The position numbers were made by a program, and so were the translations under genes. Below the pieces are notes generated by a model. It was given only the letters and a program-made list of their open reading frames with translations, had not been told where the DNA came from and ran no database searches. A DNA stretch of 61,328 bases from the NCBI RefSeq assembly GCF_001437435.1, contig NZ_JQCB01000002.1:47095-108422 (forward strand). Reading direction: 5' to 3'. Shown here one piece after another: positions 46,758-54,665 of this stretch (its first letter is position 1; every line of letters begins with the position of its first letter). Source of the DNA: Furfurilactobacillus siliginis. GTDB lineage: Bacteria; Bacillota; Bacilli; Lactobacillales; Lactobacillaceae.

Positions 46758-46940
46758 CTATGAAGTCGATACTCGACGCGCATATAGAAGCACAATTAGA
46801 GAAGCAATGAGAGCGAACACAAAATGAAGTGTTCCCAATACTACTCCAAGATCAGAATTTGAAGCGGTTGCTACAGCAATAAGCGAAGCAACCAGCTTAA
46901 TAATCCCTAAAGTAAGCTTAATGAGTGAATTGTTTTTCAA
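46758..46940 (-). CDS. 60-residue two-helix membrane protein
   Basis: The product has two hydrophobic segments (about 5-25 and 31-53) joined by a short loop (NSDLGVV) and ends ARRVSTS. The start is TTG with GAAAGGAA a few bases upstream. I do not recognise the family. It is downstream of the lipoprotein remnant on the same strand, and ends near the 34-residue membrane peptide. Confidence 0.45.
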   Translation of the reverse strand: MKNNSLIKLTLGIIKLVASLIAVATASNSDLGVVLGTLHFVFALIASLIVLLYARRVSTS

Positions 46941-46969
46941 AGGTTCCTTTCGAATTGAGATCCTAAAAG

Positions 46970-47712
46970 TTATTTAATATGTGGCAGTTTCATTTCAACA
47001 ACTCGGTTCCCGCCAAGTTGTTTCATCGAGTCATCTGAAACACCGGCAGTTTTAATTTTCAATGTACCTTCGGGTATCTTTTTGAGAGCGACTTTTAACG
47101 TTTTCCCAGATGATAGTACGACGTGTAAGTCTTTATCTTCAACGGTTTTGTGGGCCTGAACTTTTTGACCGATTGTTGAATCATCAATATCCCGGGTATC
47201 AATCTGCTTATTTCCAGGAATAACCCAACCGTAATCTCCTCCTGCATAGCCACCCATACCATCGAATTCAAGTGTTTTCGATGAAGTATTAGTAATATCT
47301 GTTTCTAATGTCATAACAATAAGCGTATCTTTTTCGTGAACCTTGTTATCACCGGCTGAATTAAAAAGTGGCTTAGCGTCGCTCGTGGACCACATGAATT
47401 TAGATGCACTAGACATTCCTGTGACTCTAACTAGAGCTTGAGACCAATACTGTGTATTGTTGAATTTCAGTCCGTTCGTAGAGTAATCAGAAATATTATT
47501 TAGGTTATCTAATTGAACGGAGTACATTCCGTCTTGTTAAAATAGTCTCCCTTTTTAGGGTGACTATTCTCGACCGTAGTCTTTGTTTTAGCGACAGGTT
47601 GAAGCTTTGCTGGGACGAAATTATGTTGTGAGGTTTTATTAGTTGAACTAGAACATGCAGACAGTGGAAGAATAGATACTACAAGTGTTATTAGCAGCAG
47701 AGATTTTTCCAT
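46970..47712 (-). pseudogene. Prophage lipoprotein, split by a frameshift
   Basis: The N-terminal frame (47509-47712) has a signal peptide with lipobox LSAC at residues 17-20 and a Lys/Thr-rich linker. It shifts near 47515-47540 into a second frame (46970-47527) encoding a beta-rich domain (LIVMTLETDITNTSSKTLEF) like DUF4352-type immunoglobulin-like lipoproteins. Joined, the protein would be about 240 residues. Phage-encoded lipoproteins in this position often block superinfection (for example Ltp of phage TP-J34). That role is only suggested by location. Confidence 0.65.
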
Positions 47713-47773
47713 TGCTGACTTCCTTTTTGGCTAAATTGTTTGTTTTTCGTTGTTGATCATAAAACAGTAAGTG

Positions 47774-48229
47774 TTAGGCTTGATCTTTCAAATTATTAAT
47801 ATCCAGGCGGTTTTGATAGGCGAGCGCTTCTAAGGATTGATACAGGGTAGAAATTTCATAAGATTTAGGGAATTCAAACTTGACTGTTTCTAGAATTTCG
47901 TTATAAGGACGGCGTTGAACGTTCTTTAGATATGTGAGTTTAATATCTGAATCGTCAATGCCAAAACCTGCTGTTTCTACCTCAACGTCGATAATGTTCA
48001 TTAGATATATATTCTGTATATTCGTTTTCTTTCCGGTTACATCTTTTTTATTGATATAAATAATGCGGATATTGGTAAAGATGATCACGTCACGCACCAG
48101 TATAAAGCCGCTGTCTATTTCTTCATTTGGAAGCAAGTAAATACCATACTTAGAGTTTAATTCTGTGGTGCTGGTTTGACTCATATTACCTAGCAAACCA
48201 TTCACAATGTGTCCAAATCCTAATGCCAT
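47774..48229 (-). CDS. PH-domain-like protein
   Basis: The 151-residue protein fits bacterial PH (bPH) domain proteins: a leading segment (MALGFGHIVNGLLGN), then repeated beta strands such as DVIIFTNIRIIYINKKDV (about 47-64) and a C-terminal helix (ISTLYQSLEALAYQNRL). Homologues are common in the lysogeny modules of Lactobacillus and Lactococcus phages; their function is unproven. A GAGACAAT site precedes the ATG. It is one of the few intact genes of the leftward module. Confidence 0.65.
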   Translation of the reverse strand: MALGFGHIVNGLLGNMSQTSTTELNSKYGIYLLPNEEIDSGFILVRDVIIFTNIRIIYINKKDVTGKKTNIQNIYLMNIIDVEVETAGFGIDDSDIKLTYLKNVQRRPYNEILETVKFEFPKSYEISTLYQSLEALAYQNRLDINNLKDQA

Positions 48230-48249
48230 AATATTGTCTCCTAATTGAA

Positions 48250-48682
48250 TTAAATTATTTGTGATCCATTGCTGATGGGGAATCCATAGTCATTAACTAG
48301 GTCCTTCCAGCTATGTGGTAGTTCATTGTTTTCTTCTATATAGAATAGAGCTGACTAAGTAGGCTGACAGAAAACTTGTCGGCTTCTGCTTCTAATTTGG
48401 AGTGACCATAATGGGTTGCTGTGTAGTAACCAACTGGTCCTTCTTGTAAAATACATGACCTAACTCATGGCACATGACGAAGTATCGTTGTGAGCTATTT
48501 TTTATATTTTCATTTAATAGAATTAGTGGGCTATTTGAATCATAGATAGTTTTTCCAAGTGGAAAATCATCAATGCTAATCCAATCTGTTTGAACGTTTA
48601 ACTTTTCGGCAATCTGAAAAGGGCCGGCTGTGTGATATTTGTCTACCATGTACTCGGTGATTTTATTGATATTCAACTTCAC
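48250..48682 (-). pseudogene. ImmA/IrrE-type metalloprotease, broken
   Basis: The intact frame (48392-48682) has the zinc motif HELGHVFYKK near residue 72. After it the frame is lost around 48410-48420; the next frame gives HYGHSKLEAEADKFSVSLL, the expected second half with the metal-binding Glu. A second shift near 48345 is needed to reach the ending SWKDLVNDYGFPISNGSQ. ImmA-type proteases cleave the cognate repressor on DNA damage, and the repressor gene is directly upstream. Loss of this gene would hold the prophage repressed. Confidence 0.75.
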
Positions 48683-48687
48683 ACCTC

Positions 48688-49047
48688 CTAATTATGCTTG
48701 TGGCGTTTCCAGAAAATAGTTTCCATCGCCACACGGAGTTGTGATTTTTCATCGTCGGTCAGGTTATCACCTTCGTAAGTCATCGATCCCTCGTTGGCTG
48801 TTAAGAAGCTCGCAAGATCATTTGTATTTTTTTCGTTTGCCCATTCTGGGGTTTGATGATTTCCAACTAGATAGTCAGTGGTTACATCGTAGTATTTCGC
48901 AATCTTAACCAATGTCTCGGTATCCGGCTCATTTCGGTTATTTTCTATATGAGAATAGCTGGCACGGCTAATTCCCAAGTCTTGTGCCACCTGATCTTGT
49001 GTTTTTTGTGTGGTGTTTCTTAGTTCTTTAATACGTTCTCCAAGCAT
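48688..49047 (-). CDS. XRE-family prophage repressor
   Basis: The 119-residue protein has an N-terminal helix-turn-helix of the Cro/CI type (ERIKELRNTTQKTQDQVAQD, then LGISRASYSHIENNRNEPD, about 4-42) and a short C-terminal helical tail, without a LexA-like peptidase domain. Such short repressors are usually inactivated by an ImmA-type protease. It starts 27 bases left of a perfect inverted pair of TTATGTACCG sites. It is probably the lysogeny repressor of this element and appears intact. Confidence 0.85.
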   Translation of the reverse strand: MLGERIKELRNTTQKTQDQVAQDLGISRASYSHIENNRNEPDTETLVKIAKYYDVTTDYLVGNHQTPEWANEKNTNDLASFLTANEGSMTYEGDNLTDDEKSQLRVAMETIFWKRHKHN

Positions 49048-49073
49048 ACAGTAAGCTCCTTTGGAGTGATATG

Positions 49074-49171
49074 TTATGTACCGAGTATAGATACAAAAAG
49101 TATCGTTTTCAACAAAAGATAAAAAATATCAAAAATCTATTTACGGTACATAATGGATTGTTCACTATAAT
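49074..49171. promoter_or_regulatory. Repressor operator/divergent promoter region
   Basis: TTATGTACCG (49074-49083) is repeated inverted at 49144-49153. GATACAAAAAGTATC (49090-49104) is a 5-bp palindrome with an A5 centre. A perfect TATAAT (49166-49171) points rightward. This matches a lysis/lysogeny switch controlled by the adjacent repressor. No cro-like gene follows. Confidence 0.6.
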
Positions 49172-49199
49172 AGCAGTTGATACAATATGTAACCTAGGT

Positions 49200-49605
49200 T
49201 TCAGCGCATGACGGGGATGCAGTTAAAAGACAGTCTGCGCTCGCTTGTTATGGATGGTATGCCAGTAGTCGGAGTGGCGCAGAGCGTGCAATTCTGGACG
49301 AGTTAGAACGACTTGATGAAGACCAGGGCGACTACCTAGCCAATGCAGGACGAATCATCTTATCCACGGTTGAAGCAATCAAGAATGTGATGTGGAATAT
49401 CAGAGAATACTGATTGGTACCTACTCATTACATCAAGCACAGACGTACATTATCGGACACATGAATTATGAGGAATCACAATATCGAGTTAAGAAGCGGA
49501 ATGCACATTTACAGTTTGATGACTACTTCACTCGAACTCGCAAAGAGTGCCAGGCAGGCTATCCATCACTAGTAGCTTTTACAAATCGTCGTTCAGTTGT
49601 CGATT
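49200..49605 (+). pseudogene. ArpU-like late transcription regulator, broken
   Basis: One frame (about 49209-49390) encodes RAILDELERLDEDQGDYL and NAGRIILSTVEAIKNV. It shifts near 49392 to a second frame encoding YQRILIGTYSLHQAQ and ESQYRVKKRNAHLQFDDYF. The second part matches the C-terminal half of ArpU/RinA-type regulators of late phage genes. The first part has no start codon. The early and replication genes that should lie between repressor and regulator are absent, so a deletion probably joins 49.2 kb to the operator region. Confidence 0.6.
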
Positions 49606-50168
49606 GACCGTCGTTTTGTCGTCGTAAGACCATCGTAAGACCGTCGGGATCCTCTGGATTAAGGCGTTATATTGGTATCGTGATGAACTGCCAAGTAGAT
49701 CACTTCGACAATAGGTGCCGTGATTGGAAGCATGCTTATACTAGGGCTGCAATGCTGATGAAAGTCCTAGCAATTTCCACGCTAGGCAATGGAGAGGACA
49801 GTTCGACCGTTCACTGACCAAGATACTGCTGACAGTCAGTTATACCGGTTTCTTCGAAATAATCTTCTTCCAGTCAAAAGGAAGGGAGTATGTCACTGTG
49901 GCGGAATAGCTAGACGCTATCAGATCGTTAAGGAATGGGTTAGTCGTGATGTGGCTGTAATAAAAGAAGCGTAATCAGAATGAAGCCATCTAACCCAATA
50001 ACAATGTTAAATCGACTGAACCTTATAAGATTAAGGTGCTTCTGACCTTGTAATAGTTCCATGTGAGGTGCAAATCCCTACCGGCGACATTGGCTAACGC
50101 CAAACACATTATAGAAAATAGGTGTTCGCTCCTCTCTCAAGATTAATTCTATGATTTAAGTAATTTCG
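49606..50168. other. Region without a recognisable gene
   Basis: Phage-like remnants. Short direct motifs GACCGTCG, GACCATCG and GACCGTCG lie near 49607-49642. A 61-codon open frame at 49789-49974 (with VCHCGG) is unsupported. From about 50010 to 50160 there is a GC-patterned stretch with possible stems (AAGGTG near 50034 with GACCTT near 50044) that may be an RNA, but no class was recognised. Confidence 0.4.
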
Positions 50169-50195
50169 ACCGCCTTACGACTTGGGCGGTTTTTG
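50169..50195 (+). terminator. Terminator upstream of the cargo cassette
   Basis: ACCGCC (50169-50174) pairs with 50185-50190 (allowing a 10-base loop), followed by a T run. It isolates the following cassette from phage read-through. Confidence 0.7.
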
Positions 50196-50239
50196 TGTAT
50201 CATTAAGAAAACACTTCTATAAGTAAGGGAGCTTTCAAA

Positions 50240-50908
50240 ATGGTATTGGGAAACGATTCAGCGGGACAATTTGTGTTTGAGATAGTCAAGACTGTACTAC
50301 CAGCATTAATAGCGTGGCAGTTATCTAAGAATTCAAGTGCAAAAGCCTTCGACAAGAACAGGATTGAAATGCGTGACCAGTTAAAAATAGCACGGGAAAA
50401 CAACATTTCTGTTCAAAACAAGACTGCCAAACTTCAATTCTGTTTGTCTGAATTACGGACTTATACAGTTGAAGTTGAGAGATGTTCTAAATCTTATCTC
50501 GACTTAATGCAGGGTCTTGACGTTGCGTTCGAAGACAATGCAAAGCAACAGTATATTACAGAATTAAATAGTAAGCTTGAAAAGTTTAACGTGGAAGTAC
50601 ATCTGATTTTTGATAAGCAAGGCGTTATGGATTCTATAGTCAAACTTATAGATAGTCGGAACTTTGACGAATATTATAAGAAATGGACAAATGTTCAAGC
50701 TACGTCCAATTTAATTGGCCCTTTTTTGACCCGTACTTCTCTGATGGCTCATGAAGGTAAAGCGTTAGGAAGCAAGAGCTATCGAGAGCAAAAATCATGG
50801 TATAGAGATCATCATGATAAGGAAGTGATTTCATTACATGCTCAGTTTGTAGAAATACGAAATGCGCTTTTGAAGGAAATAGACATTGTTTTCAGAAAGA
50901 TGAATTAA
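50240..50908 (+). CDS. Membrane-anchored helical protein of unknown function (cargo)
   Basis: The 222-residue product has a hydrophobic N-terminal segment (about 11-30, FVFEIVKTVLPALIAWQLSK) followed by a largely helical, charged cytosolic part, with KNRIEMRDQLKIARENN as a likely coiled coil (about 40-56). The end (HHDKEVISLHAQFVEIRNALL) is also helical. I do not recognise the family. AAGGGAG lies 10 bases before the ATG. It lies between two terminators with a 29-residue membrane peptide and a membrane protein. The open frame is undamaged amid broken phage genes, which suggests selected cargo such as defence or exclusion. Confidence 0.65.
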   Translation: MVLGNDSAGQFVFEIVKTVLPALIAWQLSKNSSAKAFDKNRIEMRDQLKIARENNISVQNKTAKLQFCLSELRTYTVEVERCSKSYLDLMQGLDVAFEDNAKQQYITELNSKLEKFNVEVHLIFDKQGVMDSIVKLIDSRNFDEYYKKWTNVQATSNLIGPFLTRTSLMAHEGKALGSKSYREQKSWYRDHHDKEVISLHAQFVEIRNALLKEIDIVFRKMN

Positions 50909-50910
50909 TT

Positions 50911-51000
50911 ATGAAGAAAAATAGTAAAGAAACAATGCTGCTCATGTTATTGTTCGTTGTCGCTATTGTAATCGCAGCTATCCAAACCTTTCTGTTCTAA
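50911..51000 (+). CDS. 29-residue membrane peptide
   Basis: MKKNSKETMLLMLLFVVA followed by IVIAAIQTFLF: a lysine-rich start and a single membrane helix, beginning 2 bases after the upstream stop and therefore probably translationally coupled. The size resembles small toxin-like or regulatory membrane peptides, but no family was recognised. Confidence 0.45.
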   Translation: MKKNSKETMLLMLLFVVAIVIAAIQTFLF

Positions 51001-51044
51001 AGCTGTTCATTTGAAACGTATATATGACGAGGAAACTGTACAAA

Positions 51045-51578
51045 ATGAAGAAAATCAGAAATTATTTAATTCATATTTTATTTGATGGTGGGTCAGTGAT
51101 AGTCGGACTTTATGCTATTTCAATTGGATTATCTGTTTCGAGCATATTGATGCTTTTATACAATTACGGTTTTTTTGATTTTATGAAAAAATCGAGCTAT
51201 AAACAGAATTCAGAATTGGGAGTTCAACTTATTATTATTGGAATATTGCTTGTTATTTCGTTGTTTATGGGGTGGGCAAATTTGGTCTTGAAGAACATCG
51301 GGTTTTCTGAAACGTTTGTTCCTATGGCGATAAGAAATGGTCTAGTTATGTTCTTGGGGCTTACTCTGATCAATCCAGTGGTCCTTTTTGGGTGGAACAG
51401 AACAATTTTGTTTTACACGACTTGGTTTGTTTTATCGATGCTAATTGATGTGCTCATTCAGGGAGTATTTGCAATTCTAGCGACACTGAATAAATTAGTT
51501 CCAAGTGCAAATGATAGATTGACAACAGTAATTGGAGTTTCAGCAATCGTAATTTCACTGATAGCTCTTTTCAAATAA
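51045..51578 (+). CDS. Four- to five-helix membrane protein, unknown (cargo)
   Basis: The 177-residue product has hydrophobic segments at about 10-40, 62-82, 97-115, 118-143 and 157-175. I do not recognise the family. The ATG at 51045 has GAGGAAAC 11 bases upstream; an in-frame ATG at 51024 has no site. It follows the 29-residue peptide by 44 bases and ends before a strong terminator, completing a three-gene cassette. An exclusion or abortive-infection role is possible but unsupported by homology. Confidence 0.6.
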   Translation: MKKIRNYLIHILFDGGSVIVGLYAISIGLSVSSILMLLYNYGFFDFMKKSSYKQNSELGVQLIIIGILLVISLFMGWANLVLKNIGFSETFVPMAIRNGLVMFLGLTLINPVVLFGWNRTILFYTTWFVLSMLIDVLIQGVFAILATLNKLVPSANDRLTTVIGVSAIVISLIALFK

Positions 51579-51606
51579 TCATTCAGGCAATAAAAATTGA
51601 GTGTTA

Positions 51607-51630
51607 ACGTCCTTCGGGGCGTTTTTATTT
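51607..51630 (+). terminator. Terminator of the cargo cassette
   Basis: ACGTCC-TTCG-GGGCGT hairpin followed by GTTTTTATTTT-type T run. Nearly identical to the terminator at 54622, after the other mid-prophage cargo gene. Confidence 0.85.
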
Positions 51631-51638
51631 TGCCGCAC

Positions 51639-51670
51639 AAAAAAAGATACCGATATTAATTCGGTATCTT
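51639..51670 (-). terminator. Leftward terminator of a small unit
   Basis: AAGATACCGA (51644-51653) pairs perfectly with TCGGTATCTT (51661-51670), with A7 on the left giving a T run on the minus strand. Confidence 0.75.
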
Positions 51671-51733
51671 TAAAAATATGCTCACGGCTGTGTCGTCGTT
51701 AATGAATCGATAATTTTTTTGAGGTCATTCGGA

Positions 51734-51847
51734 TTAGCAGTGTTTCAAAAAAATGTCCATCAGACCACCTCCTATATACGGACCAATAAAAAGTAATACG
51801 GCGACTAATAGAAGGCAACATAACTCGGGTTCCGTACCCGTCAGCAT
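51734..51847 (-). CDS. Possible 37-residue hydrophobic peptide
   Basis: A leftward frame encodes a peptide with the membrane-like core LLLVAVLLFIGPYIGGGLMD. It lies 64 bases before a leftward terminator, downstream of a possible promoter (TTCGAT, 17 bases, TATATT, on the minus strand near 51870-51900). The best ribosome site, AGGAGG, instead precedes an internal ATG at 51758-51760 that gives only 8 codons and contains a T7 run. It may be a small-RNA or type I toxin-like unit. The coding status is doubtful. Confidence 0.3.
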   Translation of the reverse strand: MLTGTEPELCCLLLVAVLLFIGPYIGGGLMDIFLKHC

Positions 51848-52116
51848 ATTTGATTGCACAAATATAGTAATATATCTAACCAGATCGAAATCGACGAGTT
51901 TAGAACACGAACATTCAGAATTCATAAAATAAGATAAGGTTCGGTAAGATGATTAACACTAACTTCGGTTATATTACCAAGCAAGAAGCCAGTGTTATTT
52001 GCAACCTTGATAAAAGAAATAGCAAACCTAAGCGTTGTCTATTAGGTCGTCGTTTTTCTATGCCAAAAGCTCGTGTGTGGAGGAAAGATAATAAAAAAAA
52101 TGAAGAAAACAACGTC

Positions 52117-52407
52117 CTAATCCAACTTGGTAAGCCGAGAGTTAGAAATTGCTGCAATTAATGATGCAGAAAAAAGTGCAAAAAGGACGCTATACAAGAG
52201 CGCACGTAAAGGGGAGTTGCCCAATCCGTGTAAGAAATGATGTGCTACCCACAAAAGAAGTAGTGAAATCGCAAAAACTACTAAGTCCCTAAAAATAAAT
52301 TGTTTTTGATTCGTGTGGTTACTCCATTTTTTTGAAAAATTTTTATAAATAGTAATGGAGAAAAGTGACGTTATTATTGTTGGAAAACAAGTTGCCATGG
52401 TGATCAT
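52117..52407 (-). CDS. 96-residue membrane protein, unknown
   Basis: Three hydrophobic segments (about 3-21, 43-58 and 66-88) with a basic N-terminal loop (KNFSKKWSNHTNQKQF). Its ATG overlaps the stop of the 40-residue upstream frame (ATGA), so translation is probably coupled; no independent Shine-Dalgarno is visible. Function unknown. It opposes the direction of the terminase genes, as cargo genes often do. Confidence 0.5.
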   Translation of the reverse strand: MITMATCFPTIITSLFSITIYKNFSKKWSNHTNQKQFIFRDLVVFAISLLLLWVAHHFLHGLGNSPLRALLYSVLFALFSASLIAAISNSRLTKLD

Positions 52408-52526
52408 AAAAGATTGTGGTTGCAGAAGCTGTCGGCTTCTTCTTTTTCTCTGTCTATATTTGCCTTAGTAAGTTCACTTACTTGTTTCTCCAAATGTCTT
52501 AAACGTTTTTTTGAATTATTTTGCAT
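52404..52526 (-). CDS. 40-residue charged coiled-coil-like peptide
   Basis: A short frame starting MQNNSKKRLRHLEKQVSE continues LTKANIDREKEEADSF: a charged helix likely to form a coiled coil. It is coupled by ATGA to the 96-residue membrane protein. The ribosome site is weak (AGAGAA). Alternatively it is a frameshifted N-terminal part of that protein. Confidence 0.4.
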   Translation of the reverse strand: MQNNSKKRLRHLEKQVSELTKANIDREKEEADSFCNHNLL

Positions 52527-52580
52527 TGATATTCTCTTTTCTTTTTATTTGACTATAACAGGAGGTGGCGGTGATATGTA

Positions 52581-53400
52581 ATGGCTAGTGAAGAACAAAT
52601 TTATAATGCGGAGCAAGACTACCTATCAGGAATGAAGTATAAGGATCTTGCTACTAAGCACAACGTCACTATAAACACAATTAAGTCCTGGCATAAACGT
52701 CATGGGTGGACAAGGGAAAAGGGTGCACCCAAAACAGAAAAAGGGGTGCACTCCAAAAGATAGTTGATGAATTAGAGGCGAACGGTGAGCTTAGTGAAAA
52801 GCAAAAACTGTTTTGTCTCTTTTATTTGCAGTCGTTTAACGCGACCAAGGTTTACCAACCAGCTTATGAAGTTATGACACTGCGAGAACAAACGGTGCAC
52901 GTACGTTTGCAAATGCTAACATTTTACTCGAGTTAAAACGGCTTAAACGCATTCGTCAAGAAGCAGAGTCATTGACCGTGGAAGACGTGTTGCATGAACT
53001 CAAACGCCAAGCGTTCGCTGATGTTGGTGACTTCGTGAACTTCTACACTCATGATGGGCAACTGATAACTATGTATGGCCCAATGGTTGATGAGAACAAA
53101 GATCCAGTGGTTCAGAAACGTTCACGGATTTATTTAAGCAATAAGGATGAAGTGGACACTACACTGATCAAGTCCGTAAAGGTTGGTAAGGACGGCGTAG
53201 ATGTTGAACTGTTCGACAAGCAGCAGAAGGCGCTAGAACTATTGCTCAAGCACCTGGAACCAGAGACTCATTCACGTACTCGTAAGGCTAAGGCAGACGC
53301 AGAGATTTCAGAAGCCAAAGTGAAACTGATCAATGGTAAGAACACTGAACGTAAGGCCAAAATCGATAAGCACTTAGACGATCTGGGGGGTATTGCTTGA
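52581..53400 (+). pseudogene. terS: Terminase small subunit, broken
   Basis: Three frames carry consecutive parts. 52581-52763 has the helix-turn-helix ([20 protein letters not shown]). The frame shifts near 52745 into VDELEANGELSEKQKLFCLF and SFNATKVYQPAYEV. A third frame from about 52930 has RLKRIRQEAESLTVEDVLHE and runs intact to 53400. About 20 codons around 52880-52930 are disturbed. The intact protein would be about 270 residues and would recognise packaging sites on phage DNA. It can no longer support packaging. Confidence 0.75.
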
Positions 53401-53850
53401 TGAAGATAAGTAAGGAACAGAAATAAGCTGCTCTAGATCGCATGTATACCAGGAAACAACAGTATGTTTTGCGTGAAGTTCGTCATAATAAAGACTGAAA
53501 GCTGCTGATCAATTACGGTGCAGTTCGTTCTGGTAAAACTATTGTCGACAATACGATCTTTTTAGATGAAGTTAGTGCGACTGCTAAGTTGGCTAAATCT
53601 ATGGGTGAAAGCAATCTAATGTACATCTTAGCTGACTTTACCAGTAAGATGATTTGGAACAAAGTGCTTAACCCAATCATTAACGATTGGGGGCTTGACA
53701 TTAAGTTCGATAGCCATGGGAACTTCGAGTTGTTTGATGTCACAATCGTTCAAGCTTATCTGCGCTTCAATCGCCCTGGCAGGACTTCTATTCCTGGAAC
53801 TTTGCTAAGCCTAAGAATTACTTTATCAATATTTTATTGTAATGAGTAGG
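53401..53850 (+). pseudogene. terL: Terminase large subunit, N-terminal remnant
   Basis: The ATP-binding start of the packaging motor is recognisable: LINYGAVRSGKTIVDNTIFL near 53510-53570 contains the P-loop. TAA at 53424-53426 and TGA at 53498-53500 interrupt the frame before it. After NFELFDVTIVQAY (to about 53760) the sequence no longer resembles terminase, marking a deletion junction. The following segment, in another frame, reads SPWQDFYSWNFAKPKNYF and may be the end of a tail gene. The nuclease domain and all virion genes are lost. Confidence 0.7.
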
Positions 53851-53920
53851 TTGAACGCTTAGCAAAGATTAGTGTGACCGGACCATTTTTTATGTATACT
53901 TACGTTGAGGTAGGCATAAG

Positions 53921-54618
53921 ATGAAGTATCTTAATAAGATTTTATTTATTTCAATAAAAAGACTTATTGCATATTATTTGACGTTGTTTCTTGCTGGAGC
54001 AATTGCCTCAATTATTTTGTTTAAATTTGTAAAAACACCAAGTCCTTTTTCAAGCTGGAGTTGGAGTGTCACATGGACCTGTATAGGTTCAATCGGTACA
54101 GTAGGGGTCTTGTTTTTTTAATCGTTGATAGAATTGAAAATCTTATTCGAAAGAGAAAATTACGTAAGAGCTATGATGCAATTATGCAGTTACTCAACAG
54201 CAACGATTTTGTAAAGAATCCCAAATCCATATATTTTAATGGCCTTGAACTTAAGAACAAATACAATCTTACGCAAATGGATAGCAATCCAAACCATATT
54301 CAGTTAGTGCGTCAAATAGAGCTGAGTGATAATCACCTAATTGAAGAAGTTGAAACGGCGATCATACAGCTTTGGTCACGAAATTTAAAAGAAATCGAAA
54401 AAGAAACAATGGATGAAGTTATTACTGGAAAAGATAGATTTAAAGATTTATTTGAAAAAACTGATAATCACTGGGATGTGCCGTTAAAGGACAAATATAG
54501 CATTGAAGATGATGGGAAATACTCTCAGAGAGTTAAGTTTGAATGGCAAGTCAGTGTTGGAGAGCAGGCTAAAAAGATTGTAGGTTTATTATCTCCATAC
54601 CGGTACAGACTAAAATAA
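53921..54618 (+). pseudogene. Membrane-anchored cargo protein split at a T7 run
   Basis: The first frame (53921-54121) has two membrane segments (about 12-35 and 45-66). It ends at TAA directly after a T7 run (54113-54119). The alternative frame continues as LIVDRIENLIRKRKLRKSYD through to 54618, a helical charged cytosolic part of about 165 residues. Changing the run by one base gives one ~230-residue protein. It may be a true frameshift, a phase-variable gene or a sequencing error. No family was recognised. It sits between broken terminase and lysis genes and has its own terminator. Confidence 0.6.
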
Positions 54619-54621
54619 TTG

Positions 54622-54645
54622 AACGTCCTTCGGGACGTTTTTATT
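54622..54645 (+). terminator. Terminator after the split cargo gene
   Basis: AACGTCC-TTCG-GGACGTT hairpin followed by a T run, nearly identical to the terminator at 51607. Confidence 0.85.
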
Positions 54646-54665
54646 TTGGAAAGGAGGGGGAATGT

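Noticed and set aside
49607-49642. Three short GACCGTCG-like repeats considered as a CRISPR or iteron
   Set aside because: Only about 8 bases each, irregular spacing and no spacer structure; too short for a CRISPR array.
49789-49974. 61-codon frame with a CxC pair
   Set aside because: No ribosome site and the surrounding sequence is phage debris in several frames.
51949-52161. 70-codon rightward frame with basic composition
   Set aside because: No clear ribosome site, no family, and it partly overlaps the better-supported leftward membrane gene; not called.
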